Shown: piece after piece, positions 24,655 to 34,151 of the stretch
Numbering within the stretch: position 1 is the first letter of the stretch
Layout of the letters: each line of letters starts with the position of its first letter
DNA from: an uncultured Clostridia bacterium
GTDB taxonomy: Bacteria; Bacillota; Clostridia; Oscillospirales; Acutalibacteraceae
DNA: 45,110 nt
Assembly (NCBI GenBank): GCA_944412445.1
Contig: CALYBJ010000019.1
Location: forward strand, 1 to 45,110
Direction: 5' to 3'
Position numbers and translations under genes: made by a program
The notes under the pieces: model-generated
The model's database searches: none
Told to the model about the DNA's origin: nothing
Seen by the model: only the letters and a program-made list of their open reading frames with translations

Positions 24655-26127
24655 ATGAAAAAGTTAATTTGTATTTTCATGTCTTTAGTTTTAATTTTCT
24701 GCATTTCTTTTTCATCAGCTGCGGCGTCAAACGCCGGCACGGCTGAAGCATCTTCTGAAGCCGAAGAATATCCCTTCGTACTTGTAAGGGGAATGAACTT
24801 TGACGGGTTGTTTCTTGATTTAGGCACGGAAAACGAGAGGAACTGTATCGGCGATATTAAATTTTTTGATATAGCGAAAACCGTATTAAAAGGTGTAGGT
24901 TCTTATATTCAGACGGGAAGCACAAGAGGGCTTATTGAAGAGGCTCTTAATTATGCTCAGGAAATTCTCGGTTCTATGGCTTGCGATAAAAACGGCGATT
25001 CTCTTTATAATGTTTCACCGATAACTTATTCAAAGGCCGTTTCAAATTATCCCGAGCTTTTTGAAAGCTTTGATGGTCTGTATTCGGACGAATACGGAAT
25101 TTTGAAGACTGCCGCCGAAAAATACGGTGCTGACAATGTGTACTATCTTGATTATGACTGGCGCCTTGACCCTTCGGATACTGCGGACAGCCTTAATGAG
25201 TTGATTGAACAGGCCAAGGCTGACCATAACGCCGATAAGGTTAATATAATTTGCTGCAGCATGGGCGGCCTGGTAACAGATTTTTATTTTTATGAATACG
25301 GCTTTGACAGTGTAAATAAATGTGTGTTTGATTCCTCGGCATTCTGCGGTGCCTATGTGGCTTCCGATCTTTTAAGCGGCAAGGTTGTAATTACCGAGGA
25401 GACTCTTTATAATTATTTCAGCGACCTTATAGGATGCAGTTTTATATCCGATTGTCTTTACAAAATCGGATTATTTGACGGTTTGTCAAAATTGGCAATG
25501 ACTATTGTTGACAATGAAAAGGATTATGTTTACGACGCATTTTTAAGGGATACTTTCGGTACTATGCCTGTTCTTTGGGCGCTTGTTCAGCCTGAATATT
25601 ATAATGAGTGCATTGACTATATGTTCCCTACACAGCAGCTTAAGGATGAGTATTCTTCTCTTATAAGCCGTGCAGACACTTTGCAGGAGGTTATGTCCGG
25701 CATGGATGAACTACTGCTGTCTCTTCCTGAAAACGGCGTTAAAGTTGCAGTTGTAGGCGGTTATAATACGCCGTTGATTCCCGTGTACGAGTCTGCCTGC
25801 GAACAGGGCGACGGTATTCTGGAATCGGCTCTTATTTTAGGCAGAGCTGAAGTTACAAATATCGGCGAAGTATTCGGTGATGATTATATTGCCGCCGACA
25901 GCTCGAAAATGTCTCCCGACAAATGCGTAGATTTGTCAGGGGTTCTTTTCCCTGACTATACATGGGCAATTAAAAACGGCTCTCATGTTTCGGGCTCCTA
26001 TGGTTCGGAGTACGGTGAATTTTTATTCTGGCTTATTGATTATGACGGACAGCCTACCGTTAATTCGTCGGAAAAATATCCTCAGTTTATGATTTCCGAT
26101 AAAAACGAAAATTTATATTCATTTTAA
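24655..26127 (+). CDS. Secreted alpha/beta hydrolase (lipase/LCAT-like)
   Basis: A 490-residue exported protein with a clear signal peptide (residues 1-25, MKKLICIFMSLVLIFCISFS then SAAAS). The mature part is an alpha/beta hydrolase: YYLDYDWRLDPSD precedes the nucleophile elbow CCSMGGLVTDF with Ser202, and a candidate catalytic His444 occurs in KNGSHVSGSYG near the C-terminus. The order and the DWR motif recall LCAT/phospholipid-acyltransferase-like lipases, so a lipid ester or similar acyl substrate is likely but not proven. GAAGGTG precedes ATG 24655. The gene is monocistronic, between two terminators. Repeated Asp/Glu and a Cys-containing mature chain are unusual but not diagnostic. Confidence 0.8.
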   Translation: MKKLICIFMSLVLIFCISFSSAAASNAGTAEASSEAEEYPFVLVRGMNFDGLFLDLGTENERNCIGDIKFFDIAKTVLKGVGSYIQTGSTRGLIEEALNYAQEILGSMACDKNGDSLYNVSPITYSKAVSNYPELFESFDGLYSDEYGILKTAAEKYGADNVYYLDYDWRLDPSDTADSLNELIEQAKADHNADKVNIICCSMGGLVTDFYFYEYGFDSVNKCVFDSSAFCGAYVASDLLSGKVVITEETLYNYFSDLIGCSFISDCLYKIGLFDGLSKLAMTIVDNEKDYVYDAFLRDTFGTMPVLWALVQPEYYNECIDYMFPTQQLKDEYSSLISRADTLQEVMSGMDELLLSLPENGVKVAVVGGYNTPLIPVYESACEQGDGILESALILGRAEVTNIGEVFGDDYIAADSSKMSPDKCVDLSGVLFPDYTWAIKNGSHVSGSYGSEYGEFLFWLIDYDGQPTVNSSEKYPQFMISDKNENLYSF

Positions 26128-26141
26128 ATCAAAAAAAATAT

Positions 26142-26166
26142 AAGTCCGGGGCTATGCCTCGGACTT
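26142..26166. terminator. Bidirectional terminator overlapping the MATE stop codon
   Basis: AAGTCCGGGGC (26142-26152) pairs with GCCTCGGACTT (26156-26166) with one wobble. A T-run follows on each strand. It ends both the hydrolase gene and the MATE gene, whose stop lies inside the stem-loop. Confidence 0.85.
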
Positions 26167-27537
26167 TTTGCTGTATTGAAGTTCTTCCTTTTTAAGTTCC
26201 TTTAAGAACAGAATCGCAAGAGGAAGGCTTACTAAAAATGTTAACGCATCGGACGCTGCTTGGGTATATTCAATTCCCGGAAGACCGAAAATTCTCGGCA
26301 GAATCAATATAAGAGGAATAAAGAAAATTCCCTGGCGGCAGCAGGATAAAAGCGTAGCTCTTGCGGACTTTCCTAATGACTGAAGCGTTGTATTTGTGCA
26401 TACTGTCGTAGCCATTAAGGGCATGGCGTAGCACTGTGCTCTCATGGCGGCAGTTCCTATTTCAATAACGCTTGCGTCTTCTGCTCTGAATACCTTAAGA
26501 ATCTGAGGCGCCAATATAAAGCAGATAACGCCCAATGTGGTCATAACTACCGTATCGGATATAAGCGTAAATCTGTAAGCTTTTCTTACTCTGTCAAATC
26601 TTTTTGCTCCGTAATTATATCCGGCAACAGGCATGAACCCCTGACCGATACCCAGACAAACGCATAAGACAAGCATACTGACCTTAGCGACTATTGACAT
26701 TGCTGCGATAGCCGCATCGCCGTAAGGTTTTGCGGATACATTGAGCATTACCGTTGCGATGCTTGCAAGGCCCTGACGGCTTAAAGAGGGTAGCCCGGTT
26801 GAAACAATTTTAAAATAGGTTTTCGGCTTGAATGTGACATTTTTCGGTGAAAGAGAAAGGTTGCTCTTTTTGAAAATAAACATGGATAAAAGCAAAATGA
26901 AGCTGACGCACTGGCTTATAAGGGTTGCGGCAGCTGCTCCGGCTGTTTTCATGTCCAGGGTGAAGATAAATATAGGGTCAAGAATAATGTTTAAAATACC
27001 GCCTATGCAGAGTCCTATCATAGCGAAGGATGCTTTTCCCTCAGAGCGGAGAATGTTGTTCATGACGAAAGATGAGCACATAACCGGCGCTGCCCACAAA
27101 ATATAATTTCCGTAATCAACGGCGTATGAAAGAATTGTATCGGTAGCCCCCAGGAGCCGCATAAGCTGTTCCGTAAAAATCTGACCGAAGACCATGATTA
27201 TTATTCCCAGGGCGAGAGACGTATAAAAAGATGTTGCCGCATACATATTGGCGGCTTTTTTGTCTTTCATGCCGAGGCGCCTTGCAAGAAGGCTACCGGC
27301 GCCCATGCCCAGGGTAAATCCTACAGCCTGAATAATAGTCATAAGTGAAAAAACAATACCTACGGCACCGCTGGCGCTTGTGCTGAGCTGAGAAACAAAG
27401 AAAGTATCGGCAAGATTGTAAATTGAAGAAACAAGCATACTTATGGTTGTAGGAACGGCCAGCTTTGCAATCAGCCCGGGTATCGGTGTTTGTGTCATAA
27501 TGGCATACTGTTTTTCATCTCTTTGAATGTTTTCCAT
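26152..27537 (-). CDS. MATE-family multidrug/cation antiporter
   Basis: Integral membrane protein of 461 residues with about 12 membrane segments, of the multi-antimicrobial extrusion family (NorM/DinF-like), which exports cationic compounds in exchange for sodium or protons. The N-terminal IPGLIAKLAVPTTISMLVSSIYNLADTFFV and the GMGAGSLLARRLG loop are typical, and the second half repeats the pattern (LPSLSRQGLASIATVMLN, PVAGYNYGAKRFDRV). AAGGTGATATT precedes the ATG. It begins 9 nt after the NUDIX stop, so the two form an operon. The substrate is unknown. Confidence 0.93.
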   Translation of the reverse strand: MENIQRDEKQYAIMTQTPIPGLIAKLAVPTTISMLVSSIYNLADTFFVSQLSTSASGAVGIVFSLMTIIQAVGFTLGMGAGSLLARRLGMKDKKAANMYAATSFYTSLALGIIIMVFGQIFTEQLMRLLGATDTILSYAVDYGNYILWAAPVMCSSFVMNNILRSEGKASFAMIGLCIGGILNIILDPIFIFTLDMKTAGAAAATLISQCVSFILLLSMFIFKKSNLSLSPKNVTFKPKTYFKIVSTGLPSLSRQGLASIATVMLNVSAKPYGDAAIAAMSIVAKVSMLVLCVCLGIGQGFMPVAGYNYGAKRFDRVRKAYRFTLISDTVVMTTLGVICFILAPQILKVFRAEDASVIEIGTAAMRAQCYAMPLMATTVCTNTTLQSLGKSARATLLSCCRQGIFFIPLILILPRIFGLPGIEYTQAASDALTFLVSLPLAILFLKELKKEELQYSKKSEA

Positions 27538-27546
27538 AATATCACC

Positions 27547-27996
27547 TTAAATAATTTGCATTAAATCATCAGCGTTATCATCATGGAGACCGAAAGCTTC
27601 ATTTTTTTCGCTTAAAAAGATTTTCAGATATTCGCTGAAATGGGGAGACATCTGATAGTCATAGATTTTATCAACAGGAACCCAGAATACTTTTCCTTCT
27701 TCTGTTTCCTCAACCAGCTGGCCGGAAAAGCTGTCTGTTTTATAAAGTATAACAATATATCTTTTGTCTGTTTCCTTGTGACACCAGTGAACGATTCCGC
27801 AGAGTTTAGGCTCTTTTATATCAAGACCTGTTTCTTCTTTGACTTCTCGTACGGCGCTTTCGGTAAAGCTTTCGCCTTTTTCAACATGACCCCCGGGAAA
27901 AGAAACACCCTTCCAGTATTTTACCCGATTTTGCACAAGAACGCAGTTGTTTTCGGGATTTTTTATCATAATCATATTTGTAAGTTCACATTCCAT
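27547..27996 (-). CDS. NUDIX hydrolase (MutT/8-oxo-dGTPase-like)
   Basis: A 149-residue cytoplasmic pyrophosphohydrolase. The NUDIX box is complete: Gly of GHVEKGESF, the spaced Glu, then REVKEETGL, which binds the catalytic metal ions. It acts on nucleoside diphosphates linked to another group; the sequence resembles bacterial 8-oxo-dGTP diphosphatases of the YtkD/MutT type, but the substrate is not fixed. AGGGAG lies upstream of the ATG. It follows the carB-dapF stop by 66 nt with only a weak hairpin between, so part of its transcription may come from the arginine operon. Confidence 0.9.
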   Translation of the reverse strand: MECELTNMIMIKNPENNCVLVQNRVKYWKGVSFPGGHVEKGESFTESAVREVKEETGLDIKEPKLCGIVHWCHKETDKRYIVILYKTDSFSGQLVEETEEGKVFWVPVDKIYDYQMSPHFSEYLKIFLSEKNEAFGLHDDNADDLMQII

Positions 27997-28021
27997 TAAT
28001 ATTACTCCCTATAAATCAGGA

Positions 28022-28041
28022 CTGCATCCTTTCGGATACAG
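28022..28041 (-). terminator. Weak hairpin after the arginine operon
   Basis: CTGCATCC (28022-28029) and GGATACAG (28034-28041) pair with one wobble. On the minus strand no T-run follows, so readthrough into the NUDIX-MATE genes is likely. Confidence 0.4.
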
Positions 28042-28062
28042 CCCCTCTTATAAAATTTTAAA

Positions 28063-31000
28063 TTAATATTCTACAAAGCCCTCGTAAATAAGGTTTGTAT
28101 CGCCTGTAAGAGTAACAACTTCATCGGTATAGTTTACGATAAGGTCGCCGCCTTTTAATTTAACAGTTATATCCTTGCCTTTTTCGCAGTAGCCTAAAAT
28201 GCAGGCAGCCGCAGCGGCAGCGCAGGCTCCTGTACCGCAGGCATAGGTTTCGCCGCTTCCTCTTTCCCAGACTCTGACACGAAGAGTTCTGTTGTTAACC
28301 ACACGGACAAATTCCGTATTGGTTCTTTCGGGGAAATACTTTGCGTACTCAAATTCAGGTCCCAGCGTTTTTAAGTCCAGAGGTTCAACATGATCCTCAA
28401 AAACTACACAGTGGGGATTTCCGAAGGATACGCAGGTAATGTTGTAGCTTTCACCGTTTATGGTAACAGGGTAGTCGATAACCTGTTCCGCAGGAATATC
28501 GGCAGGAATGTTTTCCGTTTTGAAGTCAGCCTTGCCGATTACCGCCATAACGGATTTTACTCTTTCGTTTTCGGTATACAGCTCGATTTCTTTAATTCCC
28601 ACGGGGGTTTCAATGGACATTTTATCTTTTTTGACAATGCCGTTATCATAAAGATATTTACCCACACAGCGTATACCGTTGCCGGCCATATAGCCTTTAG
28701 AACCGTCTTTGTTGTAAATTCTCATTTTTGCGTCGGCAATATCGGATTTTTCAATAAGAACAATGCCGTCGCCGCCGATACCGTAATGCCTGTTGCAGAA
28801 GTTAATTGCGAGAACCTCGGGAGCGGTTATAGTATCGTCAAGATTGTCAAAGAAAATATAATCGTTGCCGGCGCCCTGCATCTTGGCGAATTTCAGCTTC
28901 TGGGGAGCCTTTCTCATATTGTTGATATCTACAAGCTCAGTGTTGTTCTGATTGAATCCGCTGGCAATAATATCAGCCAAAACATTTGCGGTGTCGATGG
29001 AGGTTATTGTTGCAACAGAAAGCTGCAATGCTCTTCTGTGAAGCTTTATAAAGTCGTCGATAACATCCAGCGGAGTACCGGTGTAAATAATATATTTGAT
29101 TTTGCCTGATTCAAGGAGATCCATGCTTGTGTTGGAATCGTCATAAAGCTTGTTGACCACAGTAACATCAATGTCAATAGTCCTGATGGCATTAGCTGTG
29201 CCTTCGGTAGCATAAATTTTAAGTCCTAAATCATGGAACTTCTTTGCAAGCTGAACAACTTCGGGCTTGTCGGCGTCTTTTACGGTAATATAAACGCCTA
29301 AATCCTTTCTGAAGGTTTCTGAAGGAATTTCAAAGCCCGCAGATACAAGACCCTTGAAAAGAGCTTCCTCGATGGTTTTTCCCACACCTAAAACTTCGCC
29401 GGTTGATTTCATTTCCGGACCGAGACTTGAGTTAGCGTCAAGAAGCTTTTCAAAAGAGAATACCGGAACCTTGACTGCAAAATAGGGAGGAGTTTTATAA
29501 AGTCCGGTACCGAAGCCCAGTTCTTTAAGAGGCGTGCCGGTCATAACCTTTGTGGCAATGTCAACCATGGGAACGCCGGTTACCTTGCTGATGTAGGGAA
29601 TAGTTCTTGAAGCTCTGGGGTTTACTTCGATAACATACAGCTCGTTGTCATAAATAAGGTACTGAATATTAACAAGACCTTTTGTTCCCAAAGCCAGCGC
29701 AAGATTTGTTGAACAGTCAATAATGGTCTGTTTCATTGTGTCGCGGAGGTTATAGGGAGGATAAACGGCAATAGAGTCGCCGCTGTGAATTCCTGCTCGT
29801 TCGATATGCTGCATAATACCAGGGATAAGAACATCCTTGCCGTCAGAAATAACATCAACCTCAAGCTCCGAGCCCATCATATATTTATCAACAAGAACGG
29901 GATTTTCGATTTTGCCTGAAAGGATAATGTCCATATACTTGCGCACATCAGTTTCGTTATATGCGATAGTCATATTCTGGCCGCCGATAACATATGAAGG
30001 ACGAAGAAGAACAGGGTAGCCGAGAGTTTCCGCAGCGTTCAAAGCCTCTTCAAGGGTAAGAACACCCATACCCTTTGGTCTTCTTATGTTAAAGGTTTCA
30101 AGAAGCTTGTCGAAGCGTTCTCTGTCTTCGGCTATATCAATACCCTCAGCAGATGTTCCGAGGATTTTAAATCCGTTTTCATCAAGGAATTTTGTAAGCT
30201 TAATGGCAGTCTGTCCGCCGAAAGCCACAACAATTCCTTCAGGTTTTTCAGCTTTAATAACATTTAAAACATCTTCCGGCGTAAGAGGCTCGAAATAAAG
30301 GCGGTCGGCTGTATCGAAATCCGTTGAAACGGTTTCGGGGTTGTTGTTGATAATAACAACCTCATAGCCGAGAGCTTTAAGCGTCCATACGCAGTGAACA
30401 GAAGAGTAGTCAAATTCGATACCCTGTCCGATACGGATGGGGCCTGAACCGAGAACTATGATTTTTTTGTTGTGGTTGTCTTTTAAAAGCTCCCTTGCTT
30501 CACAGTCTCTGTCATAGGTTGAATAGAAATAAGGAGTTTCGGCTTTAAATTCGGCGCCGCAGGTATCAACCATCTTAAATACTGCGCTGCGGTGATTCTC
30601 GATTTTGTTTCCGCTTATACGCTCAATGGCAGCGTCGGTGTAGCCGTATTTTTTTCCTAAAAGATACAACTCGTCATTAAGACCCTGTTTTATCTGATTT
30701 TCGTAATTCACAAGATTATTAAGCTTGTCAATGAACCATTCGTCAATCATTGTGATTTTATGAATTTCATCAGTTGTTACGCCGCGCTTCAATGCTTCAA
30801 AAACAGTAAACAAGCGCATATCGTCAACATTTTCAAGCTGTTTTCTTATATCAATTTCAGGGTCGCTGAATTTTTTGACATTAAGAGTGTCAAGAGAAAT
30901 TTCAGCGCCTCTCACCGCTTTCATAATTGCCGCTTCAAAATACGGAGCGATTGCCATAACCTCTCCGGTGGCTTTCATCTGAGTGCCCAGCTTGCGCTTG

Positions 31001-32103
31001 GCGTTTATGAATTTGTCGAAGGGCCATTTGGGAAGCTTTACTACAACATAGTCAAGGGTAGGCTCAAAGCAGGCACAGGTTTTGCCTGTAACATCGTTCT
31101 GAATTTCATCAAGAGTATAGCCCAAAGCGATTTTTGTTGTAACTTTTGCTATTGGGTAGCCGGTGGCTTTTGAAGCGAGGGCTGAAGAACGGGAAACTCT
31201 GGGGTTAACCTCGATTACGGCATATTCAAAGGATTCGGGATTAAGTGCGAACTGACAGTTGCAGCCGCCTTCGATTCCAAGGGATTCGATTATTTTAAGA
31301 GATGCGGCTCTGAGCATCTGATATTCTTTATCGGAAAGCGTTACTGCGGGAGCAATAACAATGCTGTCGCCTGTATGAACGCCAACCGGGTCGAAGTTTT
31401 CCATTGAGCATATAGCTATAACATTGCCGGCGTGGTCACGCATAACCTCAAACTCAATTTCTTTCCAGCCGTAAATATATTTTTCAACAAGTATCTGATT
31501 AATTGGAGAAAGAAGAATACCGTTGTTTACAATGGGCATAAGCTCTTCCTCGTTGTATGCAACGCCGCCGCCTGCGCCTCCTAAGGTAAATGCAGGACGG
31601 ATAATAACGGGGAATCCGATTTCTCTCGCTATTTCAAGAGCTCTTTCGGGAGTAGTAGCGATGTCTGAGGGAATAACAGGCTGACCGATAGCCTGCATTG
31701 TCTCCTTAAACAGCTCTCTGTCTTCGGAACGGTCAATAGCGTCTGCGTTTGTTCCGATAAGCTTTACCCCGTGTTTTTTAAGGAAACCGCTTTTAGCCAG
31801 CTGCATACCGATTGTAAGACCGGTCTGACCGCCGAGTCCCGCAAGGACTGAATCGGGCTTTTCCTTTTCAATAATTCTCATTACCGTTTCTTCGGTAAGA
31901 GGCTCAAGATATATTTCATCCGCAAGAGCGTTGTCTGTCATAATGGTAGCGGGATTGGAGTTTACAAGAACAACATTAATGCCTTCGTTTTTAAGAATAC
32001 GGCAGGCCTGAGTGCCGGCGTAGTCAAATTCGGCAGCCTGTCCTATAACGATAGGACCTGAACCTATAACAAGAACCTTTTTAATATCTTTATTAAGGGG
32101 CAT
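28063..32103 (-). CDS. CarB-DapF fusion: carbamoyl-phosphate synthase large chain + diaminopimelate epimerase
   Basis: One uninterrupted frame of 1346 residues. Residues 1 to about 1062 are a full-length CarB: first ATP-grasp half (GSGPIVIGQAAEFDYAGTQ, NSNPATIMTD), second half (GSGPIRIGQGIEFDYSSV, NNNPETVSTD) and the C-terminal MGS-like regulatory domain ending near DTANVLADIIAS. Residues about 1065-1346 are a full-length DapF: FAKMQGAGNDYIFF, GNGIRCVGKY with catalytic Cys1146, GNPHCV, ERGSGETYACGTGA with catalytic Cys1289. CarB makes carbamoyl phosphate for arginine and pyrimidines; DapF converts LL- to meso-diaminopimelate. The join is a few residues with no stop; Met1063 could in principle start DapF alone but has no clear binding site. 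The ATG overlaps the carA stop by one base. Last gene of the arginine operon. Confidence 0.95.
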   Translation of the reverse strand: MPLNKDIKKVLVIGSGPIVIGQAAEFDYAGTQACRILKNEGINVVLVNSNPATIMTDNALADEIYLEPLTEETVMRIIEKEKPDSVLAGLGGQTGLTIGMQLAKSGFLKKHGVKLIGTNADAIDRSEDRELFKETMQAIGQPVIPSDIATTPERALEIAREIGFPVIIRPAFTLGGAGGGVAYNEEELMPIVNNGILLSPINQILVEKYIYGWKEIEFEVMRDHAGNVIAICSMENFDPVGVHTGDSIVIAPAVTLSDKEYQMLRAASLKIIESLGIEGGCNCQFALNPESFEYAVIEVNPRVSRSSALASKATGYPIAKVTTKIALGYTLDEIQNDVTGKTCACFEPTLDYVVVKLPKWPFDKFINAKRKLGTQMKATGEVMAIAPYFEAAIMKAVRGAEISLDTLNVKKFSDPEIDIRKQLENVDDMRLFTVFEALKRGVTTDEIHKITMIDEWFIDKLNNLVNYENQIKQGLNDELYLLGKKYGYTDAAIERISGNKIENHRSAVFKMVDTCGAEFKAETPYFYSTYDRDCEARELLKDNHNKKIIVLGSGPIRIGQGIEFDYSSVHCVWTLKALGYEVVIINNNPETVSTDFDTADRLYFEPLTPEDVLNVIKAEKPEGIVVAFGGQTAIKLTKFLDENGFKILGTSAEGIDIAEDRERFDKLLETFNIRRPKGMGVLTLEEALNAAETLGYPVLLRPSYVIGGQNMTIAYNETDVRKYMDIILSGKIENPVLVDKYMMGSELEVDVISDGKDVLIPGIMQHIERAGIHSGDSIAVYPPYNLRDTMKQTIIDCSTNLALALGTKGLVNIQYLIYDNELYVIEVNPRASRTIPYISKVTGVPMVDIATKVMTGTPLKELGFGTGLYKTPPYFAVKVPVFSFEKLLDANSSLGPEMKSTGEVLGVGKTIEEALFKGLVSAGFEIPSETFRKDLGVYITVKDADKPEVVQLAKKFHDLGLKIYATEGTANAIRTIDIDVTVVNKLYDDSNTSMDLLESGKIKYIIYTGTPLDVIDDFIKLHRRALQLSVATITSIDTANVLADIIASGFNQNNTELVDINNMRKAPQKLKFAKMQGAGNDYIFFDNLDDTITAPEVLAINFCNRHYGIGGDGIVLIEKSDIADAKMRIYNKDGSKGYMAGNGIRCVGKYLYDNGIVKKDKMSIETPVGIKEIELYTENERVKSVMAVIGKADFKTENIPADIPAEQVIDYPVTINGESYNITCVSFGNPHCVVFEDHVEPLDLKTLGPEFEYAKYFPERTNTEFVRVVNNRTLRVRVWERGSGETYACGTGACAAAAAACILGYCEKGKDITVKLKGGDLIVNYTDEVVTLTGDTNLIYEGFVEY

Positions 32104-33173
32104 TACTTGTTACCTCCCATCATTGAAATAAATGTGTCGAACAGGAATTTAGTATCAAGAGGACCTGAGCAGACCTCCGGATGGAACTGAACGGTGTAAG
32201 CGTTGATTTCGGGATAAATAACACCTTCGCAGGTACCGTCGTTGGCGTTGATATAGCTTACCCGGCCGATTGACTTGTCGATAGAATCGCCTATAACCGC
32301 ATATCCGTGGTTTTGGCTTGTGATGAATACTCTTCCGTCGGAAAGACGCTTGACAGGCTGATTTGCGCCTCTGTGGCCGTATTTAAGCTTTTCGGTTTTT
32401 CCGCCTGCCGCAAGAGCCATAAGCTGATGACCCAGACAAATGCCGAAAATAGGCTTTTTGCCTAAAAGCTTCTTTAACTCCTCAATAGGTTTAACATTTT
32501 CGGTAGGATCTCCGGGTCCGTTTGAAAGCATTATGCCGTCAACGTTCAAATCAAGGATTTCCTGAGCCGATGTGTTATAGGGGAGGCAGTAAACGGTGCA
32601 GCCTCTTAAATTAAGCTCACGGATTATATTCATTTTTGCGCCGTAGTCAATAAGCGCAACCTTATAATTCTGTTTTTCGGCGCTGTAAACAGCCGTTTCC
32701 TGAGTGCTTACAGATTTAACTGCGTCCCTGATTACATAATTGTTTAACAGAGATTTATCAATAAGGGAAGGATCAGGAGTAAGATATGCGTTCATTACGC
32801 CGTTTTCGCGGATAATTTTAGTTATTTCTCTTGTGTCAACATCATATACGCCGACAATATTGTTTTCCTTAAGGAAAGAATCTATATCGCCTTCTGAGCG
32901 GAAGTTTGAGGGCTTTTGGCACCATTCTCTGACAACGTAGCCCTTTACTACGGAGGATGCGCTTTCCATATCCTTTTTAATCATGCCGTAGTTGCCGATT
33001 AAAGGGAAGGTGTGCATAACGATTTGACCGTAGTAGCTGGGGTCGGTAAGTGTTTCAATATAGCCTACCATACCGGTTGTGAAAACAAGCTCGCCCAGTG
33101 ATTCGCCGTATGCTCCGAAGCTTTTGCCTTCAAAAACATGGCCGTCGCTTAAGACGATGTACATTTTTTTCAT
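32103..33173 (-). CDS. carA: Carbamoyl-phosphate synthase small chain
   Basis: Glutaminase subunit of about 356 residues that supplies ammonia to CarB through the internal tunnel. The N-terminal CarA domain has VLSDGHVFEGKSFG and TGMVGYIETLTDPSY; the C-terminal class I glutamine amidotransferase domain has the nucleophile Cys in FGICLGHQLMALA and the His-Glu pair in VQFHPEV. ATG 33173 is chosen because AAAGGA lies 8 nt upstream; the in-frame ATG at 33182 overlaps that site. It overlaps carB by one base (TAATG), so the two are translationally coupled. Confidence 0.97.
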   Translation of the reverse strand: MKKMYIVLSDGHVFEGKSFGAYGESLGELVFTTGMVGYIETLTDPSYYGQIVMHTFPLIGNYGMIKKDMESASSVVKGYVVREWCQKPSNFRSEGDIDSFLKENNIVGVYDVDTREITKIIRENGVMNAYLTPDPSLIDKSLLNNYVIRDAVKSVSTQETAVYSAEKQNYKVALIDYGAKMNIIRELNLRGCTVYCLPYNTSAQEILDLNVDGIMLSNGPGDPTENVKPIEELKKLLGKKPIFGICLGHQLMALAAGGKTEKLKYGHRGANQPVKRLSDGRVFITSQNHGYAVIGDSIDKSIGRVSYINANDGTCEGVIYPEINAYTVQFHPEVCSGPLDTKFLFDTFISMMGGNK

Positions 33174-33245
33174 AAGAACCATCCTTTATTTTAAATTGAA
33201 AGCTCACAGGCTTTCATTAATTTAAGCAGATTTGCCGGAGGGAGA

Positions 33246-34151
33246 TTAATCTTTCATCAATTTAACCATAACGGCTTTTTGCGCATGAAGTCTGTTTTCG
33301 GCTTCCTCAAAAATTTCGTCGGCATGAGCTTCGAAAACATCGGCAGTAATTTCTTCGCCTCTGTGAGCCGGAAGACAGTGAAGCACCATTGCGTCAGGTT
33401 TCGCGGCAGTCATAAGCTCTTTGTTTATCTGATAGCCGGCGAAAGCCTTTTTGCGGACTTCGATTTCATCTTCTTCTCCCATGGAAGCCCATACATCGGT
33501 ATAAAGAACATCTGCGTCCTTAGCGGCTTCAAAAATATCGTTTGTGAGAGTAAAGCGTCCCGATTCGGAAGCCCATTTTACAATGTCCGGGTCAGGCTTG
33601 TAGGAGTCCGGGCAGGCAACGGCTACTTCCATGCCAACCTTTATGCCGCCGACGATAAGGGAATTTGCCATATTGTTGCCATCGCCGATAAAAGCCATTT
33701 TAATGCCTTTAAAGGTATTTTTAACTTCCCTGATAGTCATAAGATCCGCAAGAACCTGACAGGGATGCGCATAATCTGTAAGACCGTTTATAATGGGAAT
33801 AGAGCCGTACTTTGCGAAGGTTTCCACTTCCTCCTGGTCGAAAGTTCTTATCATGATTCCGTCAAGGTATCTTGAAAGAACTCTCGCTGTATCTTCAACA
33901 GGTTCGCCTCTTCCGAGCTGTGTGTTTGCGTTGCTCAGGAAAAGAGCTGAACCGCCTAAATCATACATACCTACTTCAAAGGAAACTCTTGTTCTTGTAG
34001 AAGATTTTGCGAAAATCATTCCGAGAGTTTTTCCTTTTAAGTGATGATGCTCAATATTATGCTTTTTTTCATATTTCAGCTGATCCGCAAGATTAAGAAT
34101 GGAAAGTATTTCTTTTTCCGTAAGATCGCCGAGCTTTAATAAATGATTCAT
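33246..34151 (-). CDS. argF: Ornithine carbamoyltransferase
   Basis: Cytoplasmic enzyme of 301 residues that transfers the carbamoyl group to ornithine to give citrulline. Carbamoyl-phosphate binding is seen in AKSSTRTRVSFEVGM (STRTR), the HPCQ motif in YAHPCQVLADL, and the ornithine loop in VLHCLPAHRGEEI (HCLP). AGGAGGT-type pairing is strong (GGAGGT) upstream of the ATG, and the start overlaps the argD stop by four bases (ATGA). It uses the product of the CarA-CarB enzyme encoded just downstream. Confidence 0.97.
   Translation of the reverse strand: MNHLLKLGDLTEKEILSILNLADQLKYEKKHNIEHHHLKGKTLGMIFAKSSTRTRVSFEVGMYDLGGSALFLSNANTQLGRGEPVEDTARVLSRYLDGIMIRTFDQEEVETFAKYGSIPIINGLTDYAHPCQVLADLMTIREVKNTFKGIKMAFIGDGNNMANSLIVGGIKVGMEVAVACPDSYKPDPDIVKWASESGRFTLTNDIFEAAKDADVLYTDVWASMGEEDEIEVRKKAFAGYQINKELMTAAKPDAMVLHCLPAHRGEEITADVFEAHADEIFEEAENRLHAQKAVMVKLMKD

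Noticed and set aside
28900..28930. CarB-DapF join as a sequencing frameshift or lost stop
   Set aside because: The frame is continuous, both domains are full length and intact, and the joint is a plausible short linker. An artefact cannot be fully excluded without other genomes, but nothing in the sequence suggests one.
28390..29109. Plus-strand 239-codon frame opposite the CarB-DapF junction
   Set aside because: It is the antisense shadow of a strongly conserved coding region, with no ribosome binding site and low-complexity Phe/Val/Asn content.
33198..33215. Terminator between argF and carA
   Set aside because: GAAAGC/GCTTTC gives a six-pair stem with no T-run; the operon most likely reads through.
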